Source: Vulcanimicrobiota bacterium (GTDB lineage Bacteria; Vulcanimicrobiota; Xenobia; Xenobiales; JADMJV01). From it: a stretch of DNA of 64,000 nucleotides. This document shows, one piece after another, positions 1 through 8,824 of this stretch (position 1 is its first letter; each line of letters begins with the position of its first letter). The position numbers and the translations under genes are program-made. The notes beneath the pieces were generated by a model, which was given only the letters and a program-made list of their open reading frames with translations, was not told the origin of the DNA and ran no database searches. The stretch lies in NCBI GenBank assembly GCA_023447635.1, contig JAEXNA010000027.1, positions 26,765 to 90,764 of the forward strand. The letters are read 5' to 3'.

Positions 1-644
1 GCGCTTTTGGCGCGGTTGGCTTCCAGTGCCCGGTCGCGCGCCTGGGCCAGCTTTTTGTTGGTCGAGTTCAAGCGGTCGAGAGTGCGGTCTTTGAAGCTCT
101 CGTAGAGAAAAGCCGTGGTGGCCAGCAGCGCCAGCAAGGCGATGTGGGTCAGCGCGAACAGGGTCAGTCGCCCCTCCTGCCCCTCCCACATCAAAGGTCC
201 GTTGTCGCGCGAAGCCATCCAGGTAAAGAAGCCGATCTCCAGCGCCGCGAAGATGGTCCAGACGATTCCGGAGGCCGTGTTGCAGACGGTGATGGCCAGA
301 ACCGGAAGGAGGATCACCCAGGCCACGGGCGCGTCGTGGGCACCGGTCAGGTAGGTGGCCAGGATATGCAGCATAGCCCACATATCGATCAGCAGCACGT
401 TGCCGGCAAAGGTCACCGAACCGGACACCCGCAGCAGCGGAATGACCAGAGCACAGCCCAGCGCCGCCAGACCGGTGGCCCGGGCCAAGTCGTTCTCTTT
501 GAGAAAGACCAGAAAGATCAGGGTCACCAGGGCGTTGAAAGCCAGGATCGCCAGGGTGATGCCGATCAGTAGACGGGCTCGCCTGGCGTAGTCGACCCCT
601 CCCCGTCTTAGCGCGCCCGGAATTATCCGAGAAAAGCGCTCCAA
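1..644 (-). CDS. Sensor histidine kinase, N-terminal part (cut by window edge)
   Basis: The reading frame stays open from a TTG at 644 to the window edge and gives about 214 residues. It starts 2 bases after the stop of the upstream receiver-GGDEF-EAL gene, with AGGA placed 5 bases before the TTG, so the two genes are probably co-transcribed and coupled. The product begins MERFSRIIPGALRR, has about six hydrophobic segments, and ends in a helical stretch reading ARDRALEANRAKS. That linker normally sits just before the phosphoacceptor H-box (HELRTP) of membrane-bound hybrid histidine kinases. The kinase core lies outside the window. The histidine kinase call rests on this linker and the multi-pass sensor; the signal sensed is unknown. 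Confidence 0.75.
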   Translation of the reverse strand, partial: MERFSRIIPGALRRGGVDYARRARLLIGITLAILAFNALVTLIFLVFLKENDLARATGLAALGCALVIPLLRVSGSVTFAGNVLLIDMWAMLHILATYLTGAHDAPVAWVILLPVLAITVCNTASGIVWTIFAALEIGFFTWMASRDNGPLMWEGQEGRLTLFALTHIALLALLATTAFLYESFKDRTLDRLNSTNKKLAQARDRALEANRAKS

Positions 645-646
645 GC

Positions 647-2740
647 TTATCCTGCGGCCTGTTTGGCCTTCCGGTTCTCGCGCAGCAGCGCCTCGGCCTC
701 GGCCGCAGGCACCGGTTTCGAGAAGTAGTAGCCCTGACCGTAGAGGCAGTCCAGCGTCTGCAGCGACTGCAGCTGGTCGAGCGTCTCGATCCCTTCGGCC
801 ACCGTCTGGAAGGACAGGTTCTGAGCCAGATTGACGATGGTGCGCACGATCGCCTCGTGCTCGCCCGGGGTGTCGATGCGGCTGACGAAGGAGCGGTCGA
901 TCTTCAGAGTATCCAGCGGGAAGCGGTGCAGATAAGACAGCGACGAGTAGCCGGTGCCGAAGTCGTCGAGCCCGAGCTTGACGTTACGACGCTTGAGTTC
1001 GTGGAAGATCTCGGTGGCGGAATCGGTGTTATCCATCAGCGCGCTTTCGGTGATCTCGAGCTTGAGATGGTCCGGCGCCAAACCCGTATCGGCCAGCACC
1101 CGGTCGATCTCGTGCAGGATATCCTTGAAGGCGAACTGCTTGGCCGACAGGTTGACCGAGATGGAAAGGCTGCCGAACTCTTCCTGCCAGGTCTTGGTCT
1201 GTCGGCAGGCCTGGCGCAGCACGAACTTGTCGATAGGAAGGATGAGCCCGGTCTCTTCCGCGATCCCCACGAACTCGTCCGGCGGCACCTGGCCCCGCTC
1301 GGGGTGGCGCCAGCGCACCAGCGCCTCGAAGCCGTGAATCTGTTCGTCGGCCAGGTCGACGATAGCCTGATAGTAGACTTCGAACTCTTCCCGCTCGACG
1401 GCGCGGCGCAGGTCGGTCTCGAGCTGCAGGCGCTTCGAGCTTTGCGTGTGCATGGCGCGGTCGAACATCTCGTGCCGCGCCTTGCCCAGGGCCTTGGCCC
1501 GGTTCATCGCGGTATCGGCGTCGCGCACCACGTCGTTAGGCGTCTCGTAGCCGGTCGCCGAAAGGGCGATGCCGATGGAAACCGAGGTGAAGATCTCGTG
1601 GCCTTCCAGCACGAAAGGCGCCTGCAGCGATTCCTGGATCCGTTCCGCCACACGGGTGGCGTCGCTGACGTCTTTGATGTCGTCGAGCAAGATGGTGAAC
1701 TCGTCGCCGCCAAAGCGGGCCACCGTATCGCCGTCGCGCACGCACTGATTCAGCCGTTTGGTCAGGCCGATCAGCAGCTGATCGCCAACGTGATGAGCCA
1801 GCGAGTCGTTGACGATCTTGAAGCGGTCCAGGTCCAGCAGCAGCACCGCGAACTCGTAACCTTTGTAGCGCTTGAAGCGGCGCAAAGCGTGGGTCAGTCG
1901 GTCCATGAACAGGATCCGGTTGGCCAGCCCCGTGAGCGGGTCGTAAACTTTGCGAGAGGTGATGTCGGTCTGGGAACCGGCCATTCGGTAGACCTGGCCG
2001 GTGGTGTCGCGAACCGCCATGCCGCGCGACAGCGCCCAGCGATACGAGCCGTCCTGATGCAGGATGCGGTGCTCGCTTTCAAAGTGATGGCCGCCTTCGT
2101 TGAGGTGAGCCTCGAGCTTGTCCTTGACCAGCTGCAGATCGTCGGGATGGATGCGACCGAACCACTCTTCGGGCGAGGGTAGCACCTTCTCATCGTCCTT
2201 GATCCCCAGCATGGCCTTCCAGCGGGCCGAATAGTACATCTGATCCGAACGCAGGTCCCAGTCCCACAAGCCGTCGTTGGCGCCGGCCAGCGCCAGAGCG
2301 TAGCGCTCCTCGCTCTCTTTGAGGGCCAGCTTGACCTGTCGGTGCGAGAGGTGGGTCTGGATACGGGCCAGCGCCACGGGGAAGTCGACCGGCTTGGTGA
2401 TATAGTCGTTCGCGCCCAACTGCAGCGCCTCGACGATCCCTTCGCTGTCGTCCTTGGCGCTGACCATGATGACGGGCAGCTCGCCGGCGGCGAAACTCTC
2501 GCGAATCTTATTGAGCACGGCGATGCCGTCCAGGATAGGAAGCATGATGTCGAGCAGCACCATATCAAAGTGCTGGCTCTCGATCTTGTCGAGCGCTTCC
2601 CGTCCGTCGATGGCCGTGGTCACGTGATAGCCCTTGCGTTCTAGTCGGCGGCTGAGCAGATCGCGATTGATCTCCTCGTCGTCCACCACCAGCAAGTGGC
2701 CCTTCGGTTCCTCGAACCCGTCTTCAGCGAGCCGTTCCAA
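647..2740 (-). CDS. Response regulator with PAS, GGDEF and EAL domains (c-di-GMP turnover)
   Basis: 697 residues. A receiver domain (about 14-130) has acidic residues DDE at 20-22, phosphoacceptor Asp64 and Lys116. A PAS/PAC sensor follows (about 145-265), then a diguanylate cyclase domain with an intact GGDEF motif at 344-348. An RDGD inhibitory I-site lies five residues upstream (335-338). A phosphodiesterase domain follows, with FEALVRW at 471-477 and the downstream DDFGTGYSSL loop. Both catalytic signatures look intact, so it could make or degrade cyclic di-GMP under phosphorelay control; the net activity cannot be read from sequence. The histidine kinase gene directly downstream (2-base gap) is the obvious partner. 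Confidence 0.93.
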   Translation of the reverse strand: MERLAEDGFEEPKGHLLVVDDEEINRDLLSRRLERKGYHVTTAIDGREALDKIESQHFDMVLLDIMLPILDGIAVLNKIRESFAAGELPVIMVSAKDDSEGIVEALQLGANDYITKPVDFPVALARIQTHLSHRQVKLALKESEERYALALAGANDGLWDWDLRSDQMYYSARWKAMLGIKDDEKVLPSPEEWFGRIHPDDLQLVKDKLEAHLNEGGHHFESEHRILHQDGSYRWALSRGMAVRDTTGQVYRMAGSQTDITSRKVYDPLTGLANRILFMDRLTHALRRFKRYKGYEFAVLLLDLDRFKIVNDSLAHHVGDQLLIGLTKRLNQCVRDGDTVARFGGDEFTILLDDIKDVSDATRVAERIQESLQAPFVLEGHEIFTSVSIGIALSATGYETPNDVVRDADTAMNRAKALGKARHEMFDRAMHTQSSKRLQLETDLRRAVEREEFEVYYQAIVDLADEQIHGFEALVRWRHPERGQVPPDEFVGIAEETGLILPIDKFVLRQACRQTKTWQEEFGSLSISVNLSAKQFAFKDILHEIDRVLADTGLAPDHLKLEITESALMDNTDSATEIFHELKRRNVKLGLDDFGTGYSSLSYLHRFPLDTLKIDRSFVSRIDTPGEHEAIVRTIVNLAQNLSFQTVAEGIETLDQLQSLQTLDCLYGQGYYFSKPVPAAEAEALLRENRKAKQAAG

Positions 2741-2972
2741 ATGTGAAGTCCCCTAAGTCTACGAAATCCTCGCCCGCGAACCCCGCTTAATAAGCAAGGC
2801 TACGCCCCCCCGGTACTTGCGAGGTTCTCCTCCGAGGTTGAGAGCGCCTGCCAGACGCCGGAATCCCCTTCGGAGGGCGAGAGGATGGGAGGGGATAGAG
2901 GAGGGGACGGAGCGGGGGGAGGAGGTTGAAGGCAGGGACTGCGACGGGGAGGACGAGAAGCTTGAGCCTCAG

Positions 2973-2993
2973 GCTGGGCCGACCAGGCCCAGC
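2973..2993 (+). promoter_or_regulatory. Leader hairpin upstream of hflX
   Basis: A perfect 8-base inverted repeat (GCTGGGCC / GGCCCAGC) with a 5-base GACCA loop ends six bases before the AGGAG ribosome-binding site of hflX. No T-run follows, so it is not a classical terminator. It could affect hflX translation or mRNA stability. The preceding 150 bases are purine-rich and of low complexity, and I see no gene in them. Confidence 0.4.
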
Positions 2994-3021
2994 ATATTCA
3001 GGAGCGATCGCCATTTCTAGA

Positions 3022-4671
3022 GTGCAAGGAAACCTCAAGGGTCTCAAACCCAGCCAGCTCAAAGCGCTGGAGCTACTGTCCCAGCGCAAAGTGCCGCCGG
3101 AGGAGATCGTCAACGCCGAGCTCGCTCGACGTATGACGGAGATCTCGCTCGAGCTGAACCGCCAGGTCGGGGTGCTGGTCGAGCGTTCGGGCAAGATCCG
3201 CGACGTGCTGGTTGGTGATGCCAAAGGGCTGGAGATTTCCGACTTCGGCCGCTTCCGCGGCGGCGAGACGCGCTTCCGCGGCCTGCGCTATGTGCACACC
3301 CACCTGAAGGGCGAACCGGTCTCGCACGACGACCTGACCGACCTGGCCCTACTGCGCTTCGACGTCATGGCCGTGCTCGAGGTCAAATCGAACGGTCTGC
3401 CCGGAACCATCCAGGTGGCCCATCTGCAGCCCACCGTCGATGCGCCCGAGCCGTGGTCGGTAGAGAAACCCGTCCCCTATCACTCCTTTGAACGGGACTT
3501 TTTGGCCTTCATCCGCGCCCTGGAGTCGGAATACCAGAGCTCGCTACGACTCTCGCGCGGTCGCAAGGTCAAACAGGGGCAGCGCCGAGCCTTGCTGGTC
3601 GGCGTGACCACGGGGCGGATGGACGAGCTGAAGGCCACCATGTCCGAACTCGAAGAGCTGGCCGAATCGGCGGGCGTCGTGATCGTCGACCGGATCCTGC
3701 AGCGCCGCCCCAAAATCGACGCCCGCTACGTGGTCGGCAGCGGCAAGATGAAAGAGCTGTACATCCTCTGTATGCAGAAGGGGATCGACCTGATGATCTT
3801 CGACGGCGAGCTGTCCGGGTCGCAAGTTCGCGCCATCTCGGACTTCGGCGAACTCGACGTATGGGACCGGACCCAGCTGATCCTGGGCCTGTTTGCCGAA
3901 CGAGCGCGCAGCCGAGGCGGTAAAGTCCAGGTCGAACTCGCCACTCTGAAGTACACTCTGCCGCGCCTGGTGATGAAGGACGACTTCTTGTCCCGGCTGG
4001 CCGGCGGTATCGGCGCCAAGGGCCCTGGTGAAACCAAGGTCGAAGTTCTCAAGCGCATGCTGCGGGACCGCATCACCCGCTTAGAGCAGGAGCTCGAGGT
4101 GCTCTCGCGCCAGCGACGGGTGACCCGCGAGGCGCGCAACCGCTCGGGCTTCCCGATCGTTTCCCTGGTGGGCTACACCAACGCCGGCAAATCGACCCTG
4201 CTCAACGCCTTGACCGGCAGCGACATCCTGGCCGAAGATCGACTCTTCGCTACCCTGGACCCTACCTCGCGCCGGCTTTACCTCAACGCCGAGCAGAGCG
4301 CCATCCTGACCGACACCGTCGGTTTTATCCGCGACCTTCCCGAAGACCTGACCAAGGCGTTCCGCGCCACGCTCGAAGAGCTGGGCGAAGCGGATCTGCT
4401 GCTGCACGTGGTCGACGCCTCGAACCCCGACTTCCCCGACCAGATTATGAGCGTCAATGAAATTCTCGACGATCTGGCCCTGGACAACATCCCCGTGGTG
4501 ACCCTTTTGAACAAGGCCGACCGGCTGACCGAGGAAGAGCGAGCCGAAATCGCCGAAAGCTATCCGTACCGCTTCACTTCGGCTCTCGACCCCGAAGACA
4601 TCACCGTCCTGCGCGACTTCCTGGCCGAGTCGCTTCGGGAAGGGTCGGATTCCCCGGCTTCCGAACAGTAG
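3022..4671 (+). CDS. hflX: GTPase HflX, long form with N-terminal extension
   Basis: HflX is a ribosome-binding GTPase that splits stalled or hibernating 70S ribosomes under stress. This 549-residue version has the extended N-terminus (GNLKGLKPSQLKALE) seen in several non-proteobacterial phyla. The glycine-rich HflX domain (DARYVVGSGKMKEL, GGIGAKGPGETK) comes next, then the G domain with GYTNAGKSTL (P-loop), DTVGFIRDLP (G3) and NKAD (G4). The frame is open back to a TTG at 2926, but similarity to the family starts near 3013-3022. An AGGAG at 2999 is spaced 8-9 bases from an ATT codon at 3013 and too far from the GTG at 3022, so the exact start is uncertain. It is followed after 6 bases by the FHA gene. 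Confidence 0.93.
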   Translation: MQGNLKGLKPSQLKALELLSQRKVPPEEIVNAELARRMTEISLELNRQVGVLVERSGKIRDVLVGDAKGLEISDFGRFRGGETRFRGLRYVHTHLKGEPVSHDDLTDLALLRFDVMAVLEVKSNGLPGTIQVAHLQPTVDAPEPWSVEKPVPYHSFERDFLAFIRALESEYQSSLRLSRGRKVKQGQRRALLVGVTTGRMDELKATMSELEELAESAGVVIVDRILQRRPKIDARYVVGSGKMKELYILCMQKGIDLMIFDGELSGSQVRAISDFGELDVWDRTQLILGLFAERARSRGGKVQVELATLKYTLPRLVMKDDFLSRLAGGIGAKGPGETKVEVLKRMLRDRITRLEQELEVLSRQRRVTREARNRSGFPIVSLVGYTNAGKSTLLNALTGSDILAEDRLFATLDPTSRRLYLNAEQSAILTDTVGFIRDLPEDLTKAFRATLEELGEADLLLHVVDASNPDFPDQIMSVNEILDDLALDNIPVVTLLNKADRLTEEERAEIAESYPYRFTSALDPEDITVLRDFLAESLREGSDSPASEQ

Positions 4672-4677
4672 ACCTCG

Positions 4678-7107
4678 ATGAGCACCTTTTCTTCGGGCCT
4701 CCAGTTCCGCGTGATCGACGGACAGAAGGAGAAAGACCGCATCATCCGGCTCGACGGGAAAGAGCTGGTGCTGGGTCGCGCCCAAAAGGGGCAGCGCCCC
4801 GGCCAGGGCGAGGTGCTGTTCCGCGAGCCCACGGTCTCGCGGGTGCACGCCAATCTTTCCTGGAAAGAGCGCAAGGGCGGCTTCCAGCTCACCCACAAGA
4901 GCGGTACCAACCCGACCCTGGTCAACGGCAAGCCGACCAAGAAGATCCTGCTCGCCCCGGGCGATCGGGTTCAGATGGGGCTCTTGATCCTGGAACTCGA
5001 GGATGCTCCCGGCGGCCGCGTTTCGGCGGGCGCCAGCCTGGGCGACAGCGGACGCAACCGCGCCTCGATGACCGAGCCGATCCTCGAAGCGCTCAGCAAG
5101 GTCGAACGCCAGCACGAAGAAGACCGCCGCCGCAGCAAAGTCGAAAACGAGCAGAAGCAGCGCCAGCGCGAGTTCAACGCGGCGCCCGAATCGTACGAGG
5201 AAGAAGCGCCTCCTATCAACACTCGCAGCCGCCGCTTAGACGAAGCGCTGCGAGCCGCTCCGCCGCGCCCCGAAGACGACCGTAAGCGGCGTCGCGGTGG
5301 CCCCTCTTTTGGCTGGCAGCCGCCCGAAGAGAGAGACACGCCTTCGCCCCGGCCCTCCCGGCTCGAACCCGAGCCCGAGCCGATGGTCGAGCGCCCCGCG
5401 CCGCGTCAGGTGTCCTATGAAGACGAGCGCAGCCGGGAGATCCGCCGTATCTCTTTGACTCCGGAGGCTCCCCCCCCGCCTCCGCCCGCTCCCGAGCCGC
5501 CGGCCCAGCAAGCCCCGGCCCGCCGCGAGGCAGTTTATGAGTTAGTGGTGGTCAAAGGGCCCGACCAGGGACGGCGTTTCCCGCTCAAAGATATGGTCAT
5601 GGTGCTGGGACAGCGCCAGGGCGACAACGACGAGCGCGACGGCCAGGGCGTGTTGCTCAACGACGCCACCCTGCCCGCCGAAATGGGCATGTTCGCCTGG
5701 CAAGGCCGCGAGGGCTCGTACGGGCTGTTGGCTTCAGAAAACTCCATGCAGATCATCGAGGTCGACCGGATCTCGGATGGAGCCCGACGTCGTATTCGGG
5801 TGGACAGCGCCTCCTCGATCCTGCTCAAAGTCGCCGACGAGATCCAGGTTGGAGTGACCACCCTGCGGGTGCAGAAGATCGGAGAGCCCGTGCCGGTCTT
5901 CAAGAGCCGCCTGGCCCCTCCAGCCGAGGTGATCCCTCCTTCCCCTGCGCGTCAGGAAGCCGCCCAGCCTCAGCCGGTGCGGCGCTCCTCGTCCGAGAGC
6001 ACCGGAAGCTTCACGCGCCCCGCGCCCAGCGGTCCGGCCCGCCCTCCGGCCTCGCCCTGGCGGGACACCAGTCGGGAAACTCCGCCCCCGCCTCCCCAGG
6101 CGCCGCCGGCTCCCCCGGAGCGTCCTCAACCTCCTCAGCGAAGCCAGGAGCCGTTGTCGCCGCTCCGCTCGGGCTCGCCCGCCGCGTCGTCGCCTTCGTT
6201 GGCCAGCATGGCTCGCCAGCCGGAAGCGCCCACGCCTCCCCTCCCTCAGCGCCAGCCTCCGGCTCCGCCTCAGCCCCCGAACGAGCCGGAAGTCCCTCTG
6301 TGGGCTCAGGCGACTCTGGTGCCCGGTCGCGACCAGGGAGGTCCGCCTCCTCAAGCGGCTTCGGCCACGAGTTTGGCCGGCGGCCCTCCCCGTCCGGCCA
6401 AACCGGCCCCACCAGGAGAAGAGATCTTAGAGTGGGGCAACCGCCCTGTCGTGGACTTCATGTTCGAATTCGTAGCCGGCGCCATGCGCGGCTGCGTGGT
6501 GACCATGAACCGCACCGATCTGACCAGGCCCCGTCGCTACAACGCGGGCACGGCCGGGTCGCGAGTCAACGAGGTTAGCCTGGACGGTCCCGACATCCCT
6601 AACGAGGCGTTCCACCTGATCGGGGAAGAAGGCCGCTTCTCTCTGTGCAACGAGGCCGCTACCGGGGCGCTGATGGTCAACCGCTCGCCGTTGAAAACCG
6701 GCGACCGCGTGGTGCTGATGACGGGCGACCTGATCACTATCGGCACGACGCAGATCCGCTTCCTCGAGCGCGAGGTCGTCCGAGTGCTGTCCCAGCACGG
6801 GCTGCTGGCCGAGTCGGGTGTGACCAGCGACCAGGACCGCATCTTCGGGATCAATCGGCAGCGTCTGATGTTAGGCCGCGGCAAGGGCTGCGACGTTCGC
6901 CTGGCCGACCTCGAGGTGTCGCGAGTCCACCTGGGGCTGGCCTACAGCGAAGGGCGCTTCTCGGTGCAGCATCGCTCCGAAACCAACCCGACCTTCCTGA
7001 ACGGGCTCTCCCTGATGCCGGGCACCGTGCGTACCTTGAAAGTAGGCGACCGGATCCGGCTGTCCTCTCTGACCGTGCTTCGTTTCGTCGACCGCCATAA
7101 CTTATAG
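4678..7107 (+). CDS. Multi-FHA-domain scaffold protein with proline-rich linkers
   Basis: 809 residues with no signal peptide or membrane segment. FHA domains bind phosphothreonine. Domain 1 (about 8-107) has the canonical LGR, SRVH and N-P-T-L-V-N-G residues. Domain 4 (about 722-809) likewise has LGRGKGCDV, SRVH and N-P-T-F-L-N-G. Two middle segments (about 285-395 and 590-695) have the FHA fold pattern but lack the phosphate-binding Arg/Ser/His set. Long Pro/Ala/Glu-rich linkers separate them (about 110-280 and 400-580) and are probably disordered. It lies 6 bases after hflX. Ser/Thr kinases at 10985-12238 and elsewhere could supply its ligands. The function is inferred to be phospho-dependent scaffolding. 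Confidence 0.85.
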   Translation: MSTFSSGLQFRVIDGQKEKDRIIRLDGKELVLGRAQKGQRPGQGEVLFREPTVSRVHANLSWKERKGGFQLTHKSGTNPTLVNGKPTKKILLAPGDRVQMGLLILELEDAPGGRVSAGASLGDSGRNRASMTEPILEALSKVERQHEEDRRRSKVENEQKQRQREFNAAPESYEEEAPPINTRSRRLDEALRAAPPRPEDDRKRRRGGPSFGWQPPEERDTPSPRPSRLEPEPEPMVERPAPRQVSYEDERSREIRRISLTPEAPPPPPPAPEPPAQQAPARREAVYELVVVKGPDQGRRFPLKDMVMVLGQRQGDNDERDGQGVLLNDATLPAEMGMFAWQGREGSYGLLASENSMQIIEVDRISDGARRRIRVDSASSILLKVADEIQVGVTTLRVQKIGEPVPVFKSRLAPPAEVIPPSPARQEAAQPQPVRRSSSESTGSFTRPAPSGPARPPASPWRDTSRETPPPPPQAPPAPPERPQPPQRSQEPLSPLRSGSPAASSPSLASMARQPEAPTPPLPQRQPPAPPQPPNEPEVPLWAQATLVPGRDQGGPPPQAASATSLAGGPPRPAKPAPPGEEILEWGNRPVVDFMFEFVAGAMRGCVVTMNRTDLTRPRRYNAGTAGSRVNEVSLDGPDIPNEAFHLIGEEGRFSLCNEAATGALMVNRSPLKTGDRVVLMTGDLITIGTTQIRFLEREVVRVLSQHGLLAESGVTSDQDRIFGINRQRLMLGRGKGCDVRLADLEVSRVHLGLAYSEGRFSVQHRSETNPTFLNGLSLMPGTVRTLKVGDRIRLSSLTVLRFVDRHNL

Positions 7108-7130
7108 TCGTCAGGAGGGCGGTTTCTGGC

Positions 7131-7164
7131 TCCTATCCCATAGGACTGCTCGCCTATGGGCGAG
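7131..7164 (+). promoter_or_regulatory. Two adjacent small hairpins at the start of the family 3 glycosidase gene
   Basis: In the 48-base gap after the FHA gene, TCCTAT/ATAGGA (7131-7145) is followed at once by CTCGCC/GGCGAG (7149-7164). The loop of the second hairpin is TATG and holds the first possible ATG (7156) of the next gene. This suggests either translational control or that translation really begins at the ATG at 7177. Confidence 0.35.
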
Positions 7165-8796
7165 AAAGCGGCCTGCATGAGCCCTACTCCCCGAGCGGTC
7201 AAACCACTCCCTGAACTGTCCGAGCTGACCCTGGCCCAGAAGGTCGCCCAACTGGTGCAGATCGATATCCCCGATCTGCAGCTCGGAGAGCGCACCCGCG
7301 AGCATTTCCGCCGCTATGAATACAACGGCGTGATCCTGTTTGCGAAAAACGTGGCCGACCGCGCTCAGGTGGTTCAACTGGTGGAAGAGCTGCACGAACT
7401 TTGCACCGTGCCGCCGATGATCACCGTCGATCAGGAAGGCGGTCTGGTCGACCGTTTCCGCTTCGCCGAGATGAGCTGTAGCCCCGGGCCGATGGCGCTG
7501 GCCGCCACCGGCGACAGCGAGTGGACCGAACGGGCTCATCGCATCATGGGGACCGAGATGGCCTCGCTGGGTGTGACTCTGGACTTCGCCCCCTGCCTCG
7601 ACGTCAACTGCAACCGAGCGAACCCTATCATCGGGGCGCGAAGCTTCGGCGCCAGCGCTGCTACGGTGACAGAGCACGGCCTGGCCGCCATGCGTGGTCT
7701 GCAGGCCGGCGGGATCGGCGCCTGCGCCAAACACTTCCCCGGGCACGGCGACACCGACCAGGACTCTCATCTGGAGCTACCTCTGGTCAGCAAGAGCCGC
7801 GAGGTGCTCGAGGAGATCGAACTGGCGCCGTTCCGAGCCGCCGTCGACGCCGGCATCGATGCTCTGATGACCGCCCATATCGTCTTCCCCGCCTTCGACG
7901 ACACCCCGGGACTGCCCGCCACCCTTTCGCACCCGATCCTGAGCGGACTGCTGCGCCAGGAGATGGGCTTCGAGGGCGTGGTGTTCACTGACAGCATGGC
8001 GATGAAGGCCGTGGCCGAACGGTTCGGCGTGGGCGAGGCTGCCGTGATGGCGGTGGCCGCCGGGGCCGACATCGTCCTGGCCTGCGGCCCCTTCGAGAAC
8101 CACATCGCCTCAGTCGAAGCGCTGCTGGCCGCGGTCGAGAGCGGTCGCCTGAGCGAAGAGCGCATCGACGAATCGGTTCAGCGGATCTTCGACCTGAAAG
8201 CTCGCTACTGCCGCATGCCGCAGCGCGAGGTGGGCTATCCGATCCTCGAGCACGACCGCGCCATGGCTGCTATCTGCGACAAGTCGGTGACGGTGCTCTC
8301 GGGCGCCGAGGCGCTGACCCTGAACGGGCGGGTGCTGGTGCTAATCCCGGACGTGCTGCCGCAGACCCCGCTGGGCGAGATCAACCGCCCGGTCTCGCTG
8401 GCCGAAGTGCTGATCGAGCAGAACAGCGACGAGAGCGTCCTGATCGAGGAAGAGTTCTATCACATCAACGCCAGCGGCGAGTCGTGGCGTGATCTGTCGA
8501 CCAAGGCCGGCGGCTACGACCATGTGCTGGTTTGCCTGTTCAGCCGCTCTCGGTTGCCCGACGGGCAGCGCCTGCTGGTCGAAAACCTGGTGCGCGACGG
8601 CGTCTCTCCCACCCTGATCTCCTTTTCCAGCCCCTACCTTTTCGATGGGCTGCCTGAGGCTCAGCGAGCCCAGATCCTGACCTACAACTACTCGCCTCTG
8701 AGCCTGGCCTCGCTGGCGCGGGTGCTGCTGGGCCAGCAGAAAGCGAGCGGGCAGTGCCCCGTCCCCATGACCCCGGGACAGTTCGCCACTTCGTAG
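7156..8796 (+). CDS. Glycoside hydrolase family 3, beta-N-acetylhexosaminidase (NagZ-like)
   Basis: 546 residues. The N-terminal barrel domain carries the NagZ-type loop KHFPGHGDTDQDSH, whose Asp/His pair is diagnostic of GH3 N-acetylglucosaminidases, and the nucleophile region FTDSMAMKAV. A C-terminal domain (from about 370) is present, as in longer GH3 enzymes. The family removes beta-linked GlcNAc from peptidoglycan fragments or chitosugars. No signal peptide is visible, so a cytoplasmic cell-wall recycling role is likely. Two starts are possible (7156 or 7177). The gene lies 48 bases after the FHA gene and 28 bases before the flavoprotein gene, all in the same direction. Confidence 0.88.
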   Translation: MGEKAACMSPTPRAVKPLPELSELTLAQKVAQLVQIDIPDLQLGERTREHFRRYEYNGVILFAKNVADRAQVVQLVEELHELCTVPPMITVDQEGGLVDRFRFAEMSCSPGPMALAATGDSEWTERAHRIMGTEMASLGVTLDFAPCLDVNCNRANPIIGARSFGASAATVTEHGLAAMRGLQAGGIGACAKHFPGHGDTDQDSHLELPLVSKSREVLEEIELAPFRAAVDAGIDALMTAHIVFPAFDDTPGLPATLSHPILSGLLRQEMGFEGVVFTDSMAMKAVAERFGVGEAAVMAVAAGADIVLACGPFENHIASVEALLAAVESGRLSEERIDESVQRIFDLKARYCRMPQREVGYPILEHDRAMAAICDKSVTVLSGAEALTLNGRVLVLIPDVLPQTPLGEINRPVSLAEVLIEQNSDESVLIEEEFYHINASGESWRDLSTKAGGYDHVLVCLFSRSRLPDGQRLLVENLVRDGVSPTLISFSSPYLFDGLPEAQRAQILTYNYSPLSLASLARVLLGQQKASGQCPVPMTPGQFATS

Positions 8797-8824
8797 CCCT
8801 AGCCGTCTTTAAAGGAACCTGAAC

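Noticed and set aside
857..2182. 441-codon open frame on the plus strand
   Set aside because: It is the antisense shadow of the GGDEF-EAL gene in GC-rich DNA; composition is Arg/Val/Gln-rich with no domain.
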